This document shows, in pieces, positions 8,489-17,260 of a DNA stretch of 64,000 nt. Source of the DNA: Peptoniphilus sp. ING2-D1G. GTDB taxonomy: Bacteria; Bacillota; Clostridia; Tissierellales; Peptoniphilaceae. Where the stretch lies: NCBI GenBank assembly GCA_000952975.1, contig LM997412.1, positions 496,001 to 560,000 on the forward strand, in the 5' to 3' direction. The notes under the pieces were generated by a model. The model saw only the letters and a program-made list of their open reading frames with translations, did no database searches and was not told where the DNA came from. The number at the start of each line of letters is the position of its first letter. Within the stretch, counting starts at the first letter, position 1. The translations under genes were made by a program, and so were the position numbers.

Positions 8489-9511
8489 TTAAATCAATCC
8501 CATGGCATACTCAACCACGAAAGCCACAATAACCACAAGTGCTGAAATTATAAAACCGTGGACCATAGGAGCGGTTCCCGATTTTTTCATATCAGACAAA
8601 CGGGTATTAAGCCCTATTGCCCCAAGAGCGCAAATCATCAAAAATTTGCTTATGGATTTCAAAACCTCCGAAAGCTCAACAGATATAATTCCCACACTGT
8701 GAAGAACAGACATGATTAAAAATCCGACAATAAACCACGGAAAAATATCCGACACCTTTACGCTTACATTTTTATGGGCAGATGAATTTTTAAACTTCAA
8801 ATGATTGTTAATAAAGGCAAAAATTATAACAGTAGGGATAATGACAAGAGTTCTTGTAAGCTTTACCATAGTTGCAAAATCTCCCGCAGCCTCACTGAAG
8901 GCATATCCTGCAGCCACAACCGATGATGTGTCATTTACAGCAGTACCTGTCCACAGACCGTAGGCAATGTCAGATAACCCCATGTATCTTCCGGCAATGG
9001 GGAATAAAACTATCATAAAAATATCAAATATAAAAGTTGCACTTATGGCATAGGCGACATCCACATCTTCAGCCTCAATTACCGGCGCTATAGCCGCAAC
9101 GGCAGATCCGCCACATATTCCCGTGCCTGCAGAAATTAAATTTGATAACTTCCAATTAAGTCCGAGAGCTTTCCCTACGAAATATCCTCCGCCAAAACAC
9201 GTAAGTAGAGTAAAAAACATTACATAAACAGACATTCTGCCCACATTAAAAATTGTGTTGACATTAAGGCTTGCGCCAAGCAATATAATTGCAAACTTCA
9301 GCACTCTCTTAGATGTAAAGGAAATACCTTTTTTAAACTCAGTTCTTTCACCTGTGTAGTTGTTAATAAACATCCCTATAAAAAGCGCAATGACCGATGC
9401 ACCTATAACAGACTGGGGAATGAGCGACTCCGCAAACTTTGATATAGTTGCAATTATTAGTACCAGGACAAATCCCGGGAAAATAGAATCTTTAAAACTA
9501 AAATTTTTCAA
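8489..9511 (-). CDS. YeiH/UPF0324-family membrane transporter (putative sulfate exporter family)
   Basis: This 340-residue protein has about ten hydrophobic segments and resembles the YeiH/UPF0324 family, annotated as putative sulfate exporters. Glycine-rich loops such as GAGTGICGGSAVAAI and WTGTAVNDTSSVVAAG are typical of it. The start is TTG at 9511, supported by AAAGGAGA just upstream. A LysR-type gene diverges from it across a 107-bp gap, the usual arrangement for YeiH and its regulator. Substrate specificity is not proven for most family members. Confidence 0.85.
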   Translation of the reverse strand: MKNFSFKDSIFPGFVLVLIIATISKFAESLIPQSVIGASVIALFIGMFINNYTGERTEFKKGISFTSKRVLKFAIILLGASLNVNTIFNVGRMSVYVMFFTLLTCFGGGYFVGKALGLNWKLSNLISAGTGICGGSAVAAIAPVIEAEDVDVAYAISATFIFDIFMIVLFPIAGRYMGLSDIAYGLWTGTAVNDTSSVVAAGYAFSEAAGDFATMVKLTRTLVIIPTVIIFAFINNHLKFKNSSAHKNVSVKVSDIFPWFIVGFLIMSVLHSVGIISVELSEVLKSISKFLMICALGAIGLNTRLSDMKKSGTAPMVHGFIISALVVIVAFVVEYAMGLI

Positions 9512-9618
9512 GTAAATCTCCTTTCATAATGTATAATGAGTATACTTTATCATCAATCGGTGATAAAATATAATTATCATTAATAATACATTGATAACTA
9601 AAATTTATTAGGAGAAAT

Positions 9619-10476
9619 ATGGATCAAAGATTAATCACATTTTTAACCTTGTGCAAGACTATGAATTACAGAGTGACAGCACAAAAGCTTCACTTGACAC
9701 AACCGGCAGTCACAAAGCAAATTCAATCCCTTGAAAGGGAATTGGATACTAAATTATTTACATATGAAAAAAACAAATTAAAAAGGTCGGAGGATTCCTA
9801 TACTTTAGAAAATTATGCCGTATCCTTTCAGTTTAACTACGAAAGTCTGTTGCACAAGCTCAAACACAAAGGCAAACAAACGCTCAGAATAGGAATCACA
9901 AAAACAGTTGGGGATATAGTGATTTTAGAACCGCTGAAAAAATACATTGAAAACTCCGATGACGATATAGAACTTTCCGTTGACAATACCGACAATCTTT
10001 TTAAAAAATTAAAAGACAACAAAAAAGATTTTTTGATTGTGGAAGGAATTTTTGACAAAAATGCATATGACCATTTCCTATATTCAAGGGAATTTTTTAC
10101 GGGAATTTGTTCCATAAAAAATAAATTGGCAAATAAAAAAGTAAACTTAAAACAAATATTTGACGAAACGATACTCATAAGAGAGAAGGGCTCAGGCAAC
10201 AGAAACCTTTTGGAAACAGAATTAAACAGATGCGGGTACAATATAGAAAATTTCAGCAGAACAATAAACGTAAGCAATATAAACATAATAAGAGAGCTAC
10301 TGCTTGAAAATTTGGGAATAACTGTCGGATATGACAGGATAATACACAAAATGGACGATCTGGCTACATTTGAAATTGAAGGAGTGAGCAGGTACCATGA
10401 ATTTAATATAGTAAGTTTAAAAAATACATCAGGCATAAAAAAAGCTGAGCGATTTTTAGATCTAAAGGAGAAATAG
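9619..10476 (+). CDS. LysR-family transcriptional regulator
   Basis: This 285-residue protein has an N-terminal winged HTH of LysR type (residues about 1-60, with VTAQKLHLTQPAVTKQIQSL) and a C-terminal ligand-binding domain. TAGGAG precedes the ATG. It faces the YeiH-type transporter gene, so by the usual LysR logic it probably controls that gene and itself from the shared 107-bp intergenic region. The effector is unknown. Confidence 0.9.
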   Translation: MDQRLITFLTLCKTMNYRVTAQKLHLTQPAVTKQIQSLERELDTKLFTYEKNKLKRSEDSYTLENYAVSFQFNYESLLHKLKHKGKQTLRIGITKTVGDIVILEPLKKYIENSDDDIELSVDNTDNLFKKLKDNKKDFLIVEGIFDKNAYDHFLYSREFFTGICSIKNKLANKKVNLKQIFDETILIREKGSGNRNLLETELNRCGYNIENFSRTINVSNINIIRELLLENLGITVGYDRIIHKMDDLATFEIEGVSRYHEFNIVSLKNTSGIKKAERFLDLKEK

Positions 10477-10802
10477 TGAAGGATAATATTACATTTATAT
10501 TAAATTTTTTAAGAATCCCTTAGATTTTTATTAAAGAAATTTTCAAAAACACACTTATAAGGCTCTATTTTACAGGTTTCCCACAATAACATAAATTGTT
10601 TGTCAACAAAAATTTACAACCTCTTAACGTGTTAATGCCTTTTATTTAATTGACTTTTAGGGTAAACTAAAGGTACATATACTATTTATGTTATATAGCA
10701 ATCAATTGATGTATTCAGACTGGGAGGAGTGGTAGTTAGAACGGTTAATACTTGACTAACAATAGTTAAAAAATTTAAAAGTAAATAAAGGAGAGAGTAA
10801 TA
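10477..10802. promoter_or_regulatory. 326-bp intergenic leader of the large secreted protein gene
   Basis: No gene is visible. TTGACT (10650-10655) and TACATA (10674-10679) are 18 bp apart and could be a promoter. A GGGAGGAG at about 10722 is not followed by a usable start. AAAGGAGAGAG directly precedes the ATG at 10803. The transcript would have a leader of over 100 nt with no clear known riboswitch. Confidence 0.4.
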
Positions 10803-12962
10803 ATGAGAAAAAAACTTATGCCATTGCTTTTAGCATTTGTAATGGTTTTTTCAGCTTTACAGACCTCTGCTTTTGCTGAAGTAGTTGCAGACTCAACAGA
10901 ACCTGCACCTGCAGCAACTGAAGCAGCAGTAGAAGAAACCGCACAACCGGAAGCACCGGCAAATACTGAAGAAGTTGCATCTGAAGTTGTGGCTGAAGAA
11001 ACCGTAACTGAAGTTGCGCCTGAAGAAGCAGCGCTTGAAGTTGCACCTGCAAAAGTTTTTGCACAACCTCAAATGGCACCTGTGTTATTACAGGCTACTA
11101 TACCTGTTAATAGTGTGACCATCACACCTTCAAATCTGGATATGATTGTAGGAGATGTTAAAACTCTAAGTGCTACGATAGATCCTGCTGATGCTACAAA
11201 CCAGAACTTATCATGGTTTAGCAATAATTCGAGTGTAGCGGAAATTGATAATAGTGGAGTAGTTACAGCTGTAGGACCAGGAACTGCTACTATAAGTGTA
11301 ACAGCAGATGGCGGTGTATCTGATACAGTAAATGTTACAGTTACTGCGGCATCATCTGTAGTAACAGGCATTGTAACCACACCTAGTACAATATCGGACA
11401 TCAGAGTAGGAGAAACGGGAAGAGTATTTACTGCCAAAGTTCTACCTACAAGTGCAAGTCAAGCGGTTACATGGTCAAGTTCTGATCCTACAATTCTGTC
11501 AATAGGTCAAAGTACCGGTACATTGACTGCTTTTAAAGAAGGAACAGTTGTTATTACAGCAACTTCTGTTGCAGATCCTACTGTAGAAGCAACAATAACC
11601 GTAGTGGTAAACCCTGCTTCAGCTCCCGTTGGTACAGGCAAAATTTACAATGTAGATGTATATTACAACAAAGTGACAGGATATGCTCCCAGATATTCGA
11701 CTGTAAAACTTTATAAAAATGGAGTTTATTTGGGATCCGACACAGCTGATGGAGCAGGATATTTCAGCATAGCTAACAGTTTTGGATATTATGGCGGTTA
11801 CTATGACGGTGGATATTGGTATGACGGAAAATGGTATGACTACTATGACTACTATAACGGCGGATATTGGTATGACGGAAAATGGTATGACTACTATGAC
11901 TACTATAACGGCGGATATCGCTATTATGATTTAAGCGGTTATGAACTACAAGCTTATGATGGAACTACTTTACTTGACACTTACTATTTGAGTAGTGCTA
12001 ATGCGCATTATGATTACAACAGATATTGGGGATGGAACTATTACTATCCGGACTATCCGAACTATTATTCATATTACAACACCAAAGTTTATCCAACATC
12101 ACTCAGCTTAAATTACTCAGATGATGTAGTGAACGGATACCTTAGATCTTATCCCAACACCTATGTATCAGTTTACAGAGATGGAACTTATCTTGGATCA
12201 GGATACACTAACGGAAATGGATATTTCAATATTTCTCTTAACAGAAGCGTATCAGGTGTAGGAGTATTGGATTTCTATATTGGAGATAGATATGGAACAT
12301 ATGATGAATCCTACGGAAATAGAATTTATCCATGGAGCCTTTCAACATCCAGCTACAATGTAAGCGGATACTATAATCCGAACACCAGCGTAAGAGCATA
12401 TTATGACGGCAAATATATTGGATCCGATGTAACAGATTCTGATGGATATTTCAGTATTTCATCAAGCACAAGAATTTACAACGATGCAAATTTGAAATTC
12501 TATTCTGACAGCAGTGTAGTTTCCACAACTACTAAAGATACCTATAAAACTGAGATAACCATAGGTAGCGGAGCTCTTAATAAGACTGTAAACGGAGTTA
12601 CTACTACGACTTACATGGATGTTGCAGCTTATATCAAAGACGGAAGAACAATGCTTCCAATCAGATTTGTTGCTGAATCTTTGGGATACTATGTAACATT
12701 TAACGATGCTACAAGAAATGCGACATTCTCAGACGGAAACAAAGTAGTTGTTTTAAATATTGACTCTGATGAGTATTATGTTGATGGAGTTAAACACACT
12801 TTCAGCGTAAAACCTGAAATAAGATCAGGAAGAACGATGCTTCCGATTTCTGAAATAGGAAGAGCTCTTGGACTTACTCATGGCAACAAGGGTGAAGGCA
12901 AGAACATCGAATGGGATGCTGTAAACCAAAAAGTAACAATCAGCGTTACAAAAAGCAAATAA
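10803..12962 (+). CDS. Large secreted protein: BIG2 domains, Tyr/Gly-rich repeats, Cu-amine-oxidase-N-like C-terminus
   Basis: This 719-residue protein starts with a clear signal peptide (MRKKLMPLLLAFVMVFSALQ, cleavage near AFA-EV). A Glu/Ala/Pro-rich spacer runs to about residue 95. Two BIG2-type Ig-like domains follow at about 100-180 and 185-272. The middle contains three Ig-like or carrier-type repeats with the pattern Y-x-x-G-x-Y-x-G-S-x(6-8)-G-Y-F-x-I, and an insert very rich in Tyr, Trp, Gly and Asp, including two exact copies of a 17-residue unit. The C-terminal 110 residues contain two DGRTMLP / SGRTMLP motifs of the copper amine oxidase N-terminal-like domain, which in Firmicutes is a cell-envelope module and not an oxidase. 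There is no LPXTG motif. It probably acts at the cell surface; its binding partner is unknown. Confidence 0.85.
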   Translation: MRKKLMPLLLAFVMVFSALQTSAFAEVVADSTEPAPAATEAAVEETAQPEAPANTEEVASEVVAEETVTEVAPEEAALEVAPAKVFAQPQMAPVLLQATIPVNSVTITPSNLDMIVGDVKTLSATIDPADATNQNLSWFSNNSSVAEIDNSGVVTAVGPGTATISVTADGGVSDTVNVTVTAASSVVTGIVTTPSTISDIRVGETGRVFTAKVLPTSASQAVTWSSSDPTILSIGQSTGTLTAFKEGTVVITATSVADPTVEATITVVVNPASAPVGTGKIYNVDVYYNKVTGYAPRYSTVKLYKNGVYLGSDTADGAGYFSIANSFGYYGGYYDGGYWYDGKWYDYYDYYNGGYWYDGKWYDYYDYYNGGYRYYDLSGYELQAYDGTTLLDTYYLSSANAHYDYNRYWGWNYYYPDYPNYYSYYNTKVYPTSLSLNYSDDVVNGYLRSYPNTYVSVYRDGTYLGSGYTNGNGYFNISLNRSVSGVGVLDFYIGDRYGTYDESYGNRIYPWSLSTSSYNVSGYYNPNTSVRAYYDGKYIGSDVTDSDGYFSISSSTRIYNDANLKFYSDSSVVSTTTKDTYKTEITIGSGALNKTVNGVTTTTYMDVAAYIKDGRTMLPIRFVAESLGYYVTFNDATRNATFSDGNKVVVLNIDSDEYYVDGVKHTFSVKPEIRSGRTMLPISEIGRALGLTHGNKGEGKNIEWDAVNQKVTISVTKSK
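11808..11909 (+). repeat. Two tandem 51-bp coding repeats (17-residue Tyr/Trp-rich unit)
   Basis: Positions 11808-11858 and 11859-11909 are identical except for one synonymous change near the start. Each encodes GGYWYDGKWYDYYDYYN. A third partial unit (GGYRYYD) follows, and a shorter GGYYD precedes. High identity indicates recent slippage or recombination. Confidence 0.92.
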
Positions 12963-12971
12963 TCATAAATT

Positions 12972-13001
12972 AAATCTACCGGATTTCCCGGTAGATTTTT
13001 T
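12972..13001 (+). terminator. Intrinsic terminator of the secreted protein gene
   Basis: AAATCTACCGG pairs with CCGGTAGATTT across a short loop and is followed by a T-rich tract. Confidence 0.85.
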
Positions 13002-13022
13002 ATATTTCTTAAGCTCATAATA

Positions 13023-13156
13023 CGGGATGATGTGGGCATCGTCCCCTACATTGGTTGATTTATTTTTTATTTTTCGGGACTGAGGGCATAGTCCCTTACA
13101 ATTTTCATATTTATATTTATGTTTCGTAGGGGCGGCTGCCTTCATCCGCCCGTTAT
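13023..13156. repeat. Cluster of three dispersed hairpin repeats (two B-type, one A-type)
   Basis: Copies lie at 13023-13049 (CGGGATGATG...CATCGTCCCCTAC), 13075-13099 (shorter, decayed stem) and 13125-13156 (CGTAGGGGCGG...CCGCCCG). They belong to the family forming the tandem arrays at 7.9 and 27.7 kb. They fill the 350-bp gap before the next gene. TTGAAA (13238) and TACACT (13261), 17 bp apart, are a possible promoter to the right of the cluster. Confidence 0.85.
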
Positions 13157-13312
13157 ATTGAATTAAGTCGTAATAATTATTTTTTAATTTCCTGTTTTTT
13201 ATCATATTATAAAACTTTGTTATATCTTTAATAATAGTTGAAAATAAAAATTATTTAATATACACTAATATTAGTAAATTTAGAGGACATTAATACAAAG
13301 GAGAGATATTTA

Positions 13313-14257
13313 ATGAAAGCTTTAATAGTTGATTATGTTTCTGAAAACATTCCTAAGGAATTGGGAGAACTTGGATTTGAAGTAGACAAAGAAATGCTTC
13401 CCACATCTGAAAAATTGGCTGAAATTATTGAACCCTATGATCTTTTAGTTATGAGAGTAGATCCTTTCATAGATAAAAATGTGTTGGATGCTGCTAAAAA
13501 CTTAAAGGCGATAATGGTAGGTTCAGTAGGAACAAACCACATTGACCTTGAATACGCAAAGGAAAAGGGAATAGAAGTTCACAATTCACCGGGACAAAAC
13601 TCAAATGCAGTAGCGGAACTTGTATTCTGTAAAGCGCTTGACTTGTTCAGAAATTCTTACCAAGCACAATATGAAATCAAAGAAAAGGGAATCTGGAACA
13701 AATATAGATGGATTGGAAGAGAACTTAGAAATAAGACCATGGGTATCTTAGGATACGGTGCAATAGGCAGAAGAGTTGCTGAAATAGCTCACGTGTTCCA
13801 CATGGATGTCGTATCTTACGACCCCTACTTCGACCCTAAGAACAATCCTTATGACTATGTTAAGTTAACAGATTTTGATGAAGTTATCAAAGTATCTGAT
13901 GTAATCACTCTTCACCTTCCTCTTACACCGGAAACCAAAAATATGATTTCAGATGAACAAATGGAAGCTATGAAAGACGGAGCAATACTTATCAACGCGG
14001 CTCGTGGTGGAGTTATAGATGAAGAAGCTCTTTATAAATATATCAAAAACGGTAAATTAGGCGGAGCAAACTTGGATACATTGGCTGATGAATTGGGAAC
14101 AGGCGGACTTGATACACAAGATGTTCAAATCAGCTCTCCTTTATTTGAACTTGACAGAGTATACATTACTCCACATATCGGTGGCTCTACAATTGATGCA
14201 CAAGATGACATAGGTAAAGTAGTAATAGCAAATGTTAAGAAAGTTTTTAATCTATAA
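13313..14257 (+). CDS. NAD-dependent D-2-hydroxyacid dehydrogenase (phosphoglycerate dehydrogenase-like)
   Basis: This 314-residue protein has the split catalytic domain and central Rossmann domain of the D-isomer 2-hydroxyacid dehydrogenase family. The nucleotide motif GILGYGAIGRRVAE is near residue 144. The catalytic arginine sits in NAARGGVID, and the catalytic histidine in TPHIGGST near the C-terminus. It lacks the ACT domain of many SerA proteins, so 3-phosphoglycerate or another 2-hydroxyacid could be the substrate. AAAGGAGAGATATTTA precedes the ATG. It appears to be a single-gene unit closed by a terminator. Confidence 0.87.
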   Translation: MKALIVDYVSENIPKELGELGFEVDKEMLPTSEKLAEIIEPYDLLVMRVDPFIDKNVLDAAKNLKAIMVGSVGTNHIDLEYAKEKGIEVHNSPGQNSNAVAELVFCKALDLFRNSYQAQYEIKEKGIWNKYRWIGRELRNKTMGILGYGAIGRRVAEIAHVFHMDVVSYDPYFDPKNNPYDYVKLTDFDEVIKVSDVITLHLPLTPETKNMISDEQMEAMKDGAILINAARGGVIDEEALYKYIKNGKLGGANLDTLADELGTGGLDTQDVQISSPLFELDRVYITPHIGGSTIDAQDDIGKVVIANVKKVFNL

Positions 14258-14278
14258 TTTAAAATAAATTTTGAATTT

Positions 14279-14308
14279 AAACACCTTGATTTTTCAAGGT
14301 GTTTTTTA
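14279..14308 (+). terminator. Intrinsic terminator after the 2-hydroxyacid dehydrogenase gene
   Basis: AAACACCTTG and CAAGGTGTTT form a perfect 10-bp stem around ATTTTT, followed by T4. A TATAAT-like sequence just downstream (14312) may be the -10 of the next operon. Confidence 0.88.
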
Positions 14309-14333
14309 TGTTATAATGAAAAAGAGGTGGGTT

Positions 14334-15182
14334 ATGAGAGCAAAATCCTATGGGAAAATAAATCTGAGTTTGGATGTTATTTCTAAAAGACGGGATGGAT
14401 ATCACAATATAAAGACCATTATGCAAAAAATTTCCCTATATGATGAGATGGAATTTATAAAGATAAAAAGGGGATTTAAATTTCTTTCAAATGTGGACGA
14501 ATTGGACAATGAAGACAATTTAGTTTACAAGGCTCATAATCTTTTGGAAACCTACACAGGCAAAAAACTTCCCATAGAAATACATCTTAAGAAAAACTTG
14601 CCCATGGCTTCAGGACTTGCAGGGGGAACGGGCAACGGTGCTTTGACCTTAAGGGCTTTAAATAAAATTTACCGATTGGGAATAAGCCTGGAGGAACTTT
14701 GCAAAGAGTCTTTAAAACTCGGGGCGGATTTTCCCTATATGCTGGTGGGTGGAACTATACTTGCCGAGGGTATAGGCGAAAAACTCGAAGTCATTGACGA
14801 CTTTTGCGGACAGGATCTATTAATAGTAAATCCCGGATATGGAATATCCACAAAGAAGGTTTATGAAAATCTGGATATTGACAATGACAGAATTGATTTT
14901 GATGCAATAAGAGAAGCTTTAAAAACTAAGAATTTTTTTAAATTATCGAAATTTTTACAAAATAAGATGGAATCTTCAGTGTTTAAAAATCATCCCGATT
15001 TATCGGATATAAAGAAGAAGTTAAAAGAATTCGGAGGAATACCGCTTATGAGCGGTTCCGGAGCAACCATGTTTGCCATTTTTGATGACAGGGTAAATTT
15101 AAATAAAGCTTATGATTATTACAAGGATTTATACAAGTATACATATATGGCTAAAACCGTAGGTGGAGAAGATGAACTATAA
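14334..15182 (+). CDS. ispE: 4-diphosphocytidyl-2-C-methyl-D-erythritol kinase (IspE)
   Basis: This 282-residue GHMP-family kinase phosphorylates CDP-methylerythritol in the non-mevalonate isoprenoid pathway. The N-terminus AKSYGKINLSLDVISKRRDG is diagnostic. The ATP-binding glycine loop reads PMASGLAGGTGNGALTL near residues 87-103, whereas the usual form is GLGGGSSDAA. The C-terminal PLMSGSGATMFAIF loop is intact. I choose the ATG at 14334 because it follows AAAGAGGTGGGTT; a longer frame starts in the preceding terminator. Its stop overlaps the next gene, suggesting co-translation. Confidence 0.92.
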   Translation: MRAKSYGKINLSLDVISKRRDGYHNIKTIMQKISLYDEMEFIKIKRGFKFLSNVDELDNEDNLVYKAHNLLETYTGKKLPIEIHLKKNLPMASGLAGGTGNGALTLRALNKIYRLGISLEELCKESLKLGADFPYMLVGGTILAEGIGEKLEVIDDFCGQDLLIVNPGYGISTKKVYENLDIDNDRIDFDAIREALKTKNFFKLSKFLQNKMESSVFKNHPDLSDIKKKLKEFGGIPLMSGSGATMFAIFDDRVNLNKAYDYYKDLYKYTYMAKTVGGEDEL

Positions 15183-15858
15183 TATTGCTTTGATAGATGA
15201 TGGAATCGGTTCGGTTGAATTTATGAGAGAACTGAAGAAAAGATACAGTAACAGCGCTTTGCTTGTCGATAATAAAAATTATCCCTATTCTCTTAGAAAA
15301 AAGAGCATTTTTGCCATGTCCATTAAATTGTTAAGTAAACTAAAAGCTGAAAACTACATAGTTACAAATCCCGCCATTGCAGTTAATTTAGAAAAATCAA
15401 ACAGAAATGTAATAAGTGGATTAAAGAGATTTTATGATTCAATAGATGCGAGTGCCATCGTACTTACAAACAAATATTTTGCAGATTATTTAAAAAAGAT
15501 GCATGGAGAAATGAATTCCGAAGATGCGCAGATTTTATCCAACCAGGTTCAAACTTTCGGTGTGCAAGAGTATGTAGTAAAGAATATTTTGGACTATTAT
15601 TTAAAGGGATATAAGAATGTATATTTTATGGATTCAAACTTCTATGTTCTCAAAGATTTTATATTAGATACATATTCCGACAAAAACATATATTTCATAC
15701 AGGACTTCATCATGGATGAATTAAAGGATTTAAACTTTGACAAAAATGTGAAAAATAACTTGAAAATATTTGTCACTGCGGACAGAAGAAGCACTTATTT
15801 AAATTTGGAAGATATTTACGGAGAATCCTATGTGGGTATAAAAAATATAGTGCTTTGA
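15172..15858 (+). CDS. Glutamate racemase-like protein lacking catalytic cysteines
   Basis: This 228-residue protein aligns by eye with the Asp/Glu racemase family. IALIDDGIGSVEF (residues 5-17) matches the usual D-S-G-V-G-G opening, and NYPYS matches the usual V-P-Y-G. The two catalytic cysteines are missing: the usual A-C-N-T-A region reads TNPAIA (65-70), and the usual G-C-T-H-Y-P region reads DSNFYVL (154-160). The protein contains no cysteine at all. It is probably a non-catalytic relative, and the identification itself is an inference. ATG at 15172 follows AGGTGGAG and overlaps the ispE stop. A GTG at 15163 is possible but sits on the ribosome site. Confidence 0.6.
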   Translation: MNYNIALIDDGIGSVEFMRELKKRYSNSALLVDNKNYPYSLRKKSIFAMSIKLLSKLKAENYIVTNPAIAVNLEKSNRNVISGLKRFYDSIDASAIVLTNKYFADYLKKMHGEMNSEDAQILSNQVQTFGVQEYVVKNILDYYLKGYKNVYFMDSNFYVLKDFILDTYSDKNIYFIQDFIMDELKDLNFDKNVKNNLKIFVTADRRSTYLNLEDIYGESYVGIKNIVL

Positions 15859-15861
15859 TTA

Positions 15862-15931
15862 TTTACATATGATTGTATTGTGTTATAATTTTTTTCAGGA
15901 GGGGCAGCAGAGGGCTGCTTTTTTTATAATG
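15862..15931 (+). promoter_or_regulatory. Promoter and short hairpin leader of the metallopeptidase gene
   Basis: TTTACA (15862-15867) and TATAAT (15884-15889) are 16 bp apart, placing the transcript start near 15896. The SD-like AGGAGGGG (15897-15904) is then at the very 5' end. A hairpin GCAGC / GCTGC (15904-15918, loop AGAGG) followed by T7 separates it from the ATG at 15929. Folding would reduce the SD-to-start distance from 26 to about 11 nt. The hairpin plus U-tract also looks like a small attenuator. Confidence 0.5.
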
Positions 15932-16300
15932 AATACAGATAGATTGGATGAATTTCAAAGTATAGTTGAAGAGCTTTACTATGGATTTGACCAAAGATAT
16001 TTTAAATATTTAAACGGAGGCATAGTAATAGAAGAGGGTGTGTGTTATCATCCCGCCTCAAAGGACAAAGATCTGTTGGTGCTCGGAGCATACAAAAGGG
16101 ATATAGTGGGCAATTCCATCATACTTTACTACGGATCCTTCATGGAGATGTACGGATATTTAACGAGGGAAGATTTAGAAGAAAGAATAAGTGATACCTT
16201 GCGACACGAGTTGACACACCATCTTGAATTTTTAGCAAGGGAAAATGATCTTGAAATAGAAGATTTGGAATATATTCAAAGGTATAAGGAGAGACGATGA
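15929..16300 (+). CDS. Zinicin-like metallopeptidase (PF06262 family)
   Basis: This 123-residue protein carries an HExxH zinc site, HELTHHLE (residues 93-100), near its C-terminus. Length and layout fit the metallopeptidase family type I zinicins found in many Gram-positives, whose substrates are not established. The ATG at 15929 fits the family start. A longer frame begins at 15869 but would run through the leader hairpin. It overlaps the next gene by 4 bp (ATGA), so the two are translated together. Confidence 0.8.
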   Translation: MNTDRLDEFQSIVEELYYGFDQRYFKYLNGGIVIEEGVCYHPASKDKDLLVLGAYKRDIVGNSIILYYGSFMEMYGYLTREDLEERISDTLRHELTHHLEFLARENDLEIEDLEYIQRYKERR

Positions 16301-17130
16301 ATAAAATTCTTGGACACATGTATAAATTTGTCGGAATATTAATAGATTACATATTAAGGGCAGTGATTTTTGTAGTAAATGCTTTGGTGAGTGTTTTTAA
16401 GTCCTTTAGAGAGATGTTGGGGCTTATTCTTTCCATGGGCGGATGTCTTTTTATAATGCTTTTATTCAACCCCTTTGTACTGTACAGTATTTTAAGGAAT
16501 CCCCTTTTGATGACATTGATAATGCTGTCGATTGTGGTGCCTTTTATTGGGAAGATCGCCGTGAGTTACTTGAAGTACATTCACTACATAGGGACTGAAT
16601 ATTTCTTTGACAAGTCGGATTTTTATCTTTTGGGGAGAAGGGCTTCCTTTGAAAAAATGGAAGACTACGGCAGAAAATACCGAGAAAACTTGGAAAGGGA
16701 AAAGATCAGAAGAGAAGAGCAAAGAAGAAAAGCTCAAGAGGAAGAATTCAGGAGAAGATTTGAAGACTTCGGAGGGTTTCATACCTATACCTTTGATGAT
16801 TTTGACAATTTCGAGGAATTTTTCAGAGATGCGGGATACGGAAATTATCAGGGCGATTATGGCGGAAACTATCAAAACCGAGGCGGAAATTACCAAAACA
16901 CGGGAGGCTCAATGAGCTTTAAAGCTCAGTACGAAAAATCCTGCAATATTTTGGGAGTAAATTACAATGCGGACAAGTACGAAATCAAGTTGGCATATAA
17001 AAAGATGGCGAAATTATACCATCCCGACATAAACAAAGAACCGGGGGCAACGGAAAAGTTCCAGGAAATAAACAACGCCTATGATTTTCTATCAGATGAA
17101 AATATAGAAAGATATAAAAAACTGCAATAG
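16297..17130 (+). CDS. Membrane protein with C-terminal J domain
   Basis: This 277-residue protein has two to three N-terminal membrane segments (about residues 10-30, 42-62 and 67-90), a charged Glu/Arg-rich stretch (125-155), and a Gly/Asn/Tyr/Gln-rich linker containing [11 protein letters not shown]. The C-terminal 60 residues form a DnaJ-type J domain with the HPD motif ([10 protein letters not shown]). It should recruit DnaK to the membrane. It lacks the zinc-finger and substrate-binding parts of DnaJ. Start overlaps the metallopeptidase stop. Confidence 0.85.
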   Translation: MNKILGHMYKFVGILIDYILRAVIFVVNALVSVFKSFREMLGLILSMGGCLFIMLLFNPFVLYSILRNPLLMTLIMLSIVVPFIGKIAVSYLKYIHYIGTEYFFDKSDFYLLGRRASFEKMEDYGRKYRENLEREKIRREEQRRKAQEEEFRRRFEDFGGFHTYTFDDFDNFEEFFRDAGYGNYQGDYGGNYQNRGGNYQNTGGSMSFKAQYEKSCNILGVNYNADKYEIKLAYKKMAKLYHPDINKEPGATEKFQEINNAYDFLSDENIERYKKLQ

Positions 17131-17159
17131 AAGAGGTGAACAAAGGACAGGTAAAATAA

Positions 17160-17250
17160 ATGCCCGCAATCTACGGAATATTCCAATTTGATAATAAGTG
17201 TTATAGGATTGATGATAGCCATATATGCCTATGTTCACAGAAAAAGATAG
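17160..17250 (+). pseudogene. Frameshifted micro-ORF resembling a holin-like type I toxin
   Basis: An ATG at 17160 follows AAAGGACAGG. As written, it reads a 37-residue unremarkable peptide. If one C of the CCC at 17163-17165 is removed, the frame instead encodes 29 residues: a polar start (MPQSTEYSN), a hydrophobic helix (LIISVIGLMIAIYAYV) and a basic end (HRKR). That plan matches small holin-like/type I toxin peptides of Firmicutes. A 16-bp perfect hairpin follows at 17261-17296. Either the gene is broken, or the base is a sequencing error, or the similarity is chance. Confidence 0.35.
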
Positions 17251-17260
17251 GATTTTTGGC

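Noticed and set aside
10816..11079. Leu/Gln-rich frame on the minus strand inside the secreted protein gene
   Set aside because: It is the antisense shadow of the Glu/Ala/Pro-rich spacer, caused by biased codon use.
12963..13205. 80-codon minus-strand frame
   Set aside because: It covers the terminator and three hairpin repeats, with no ribosome site.
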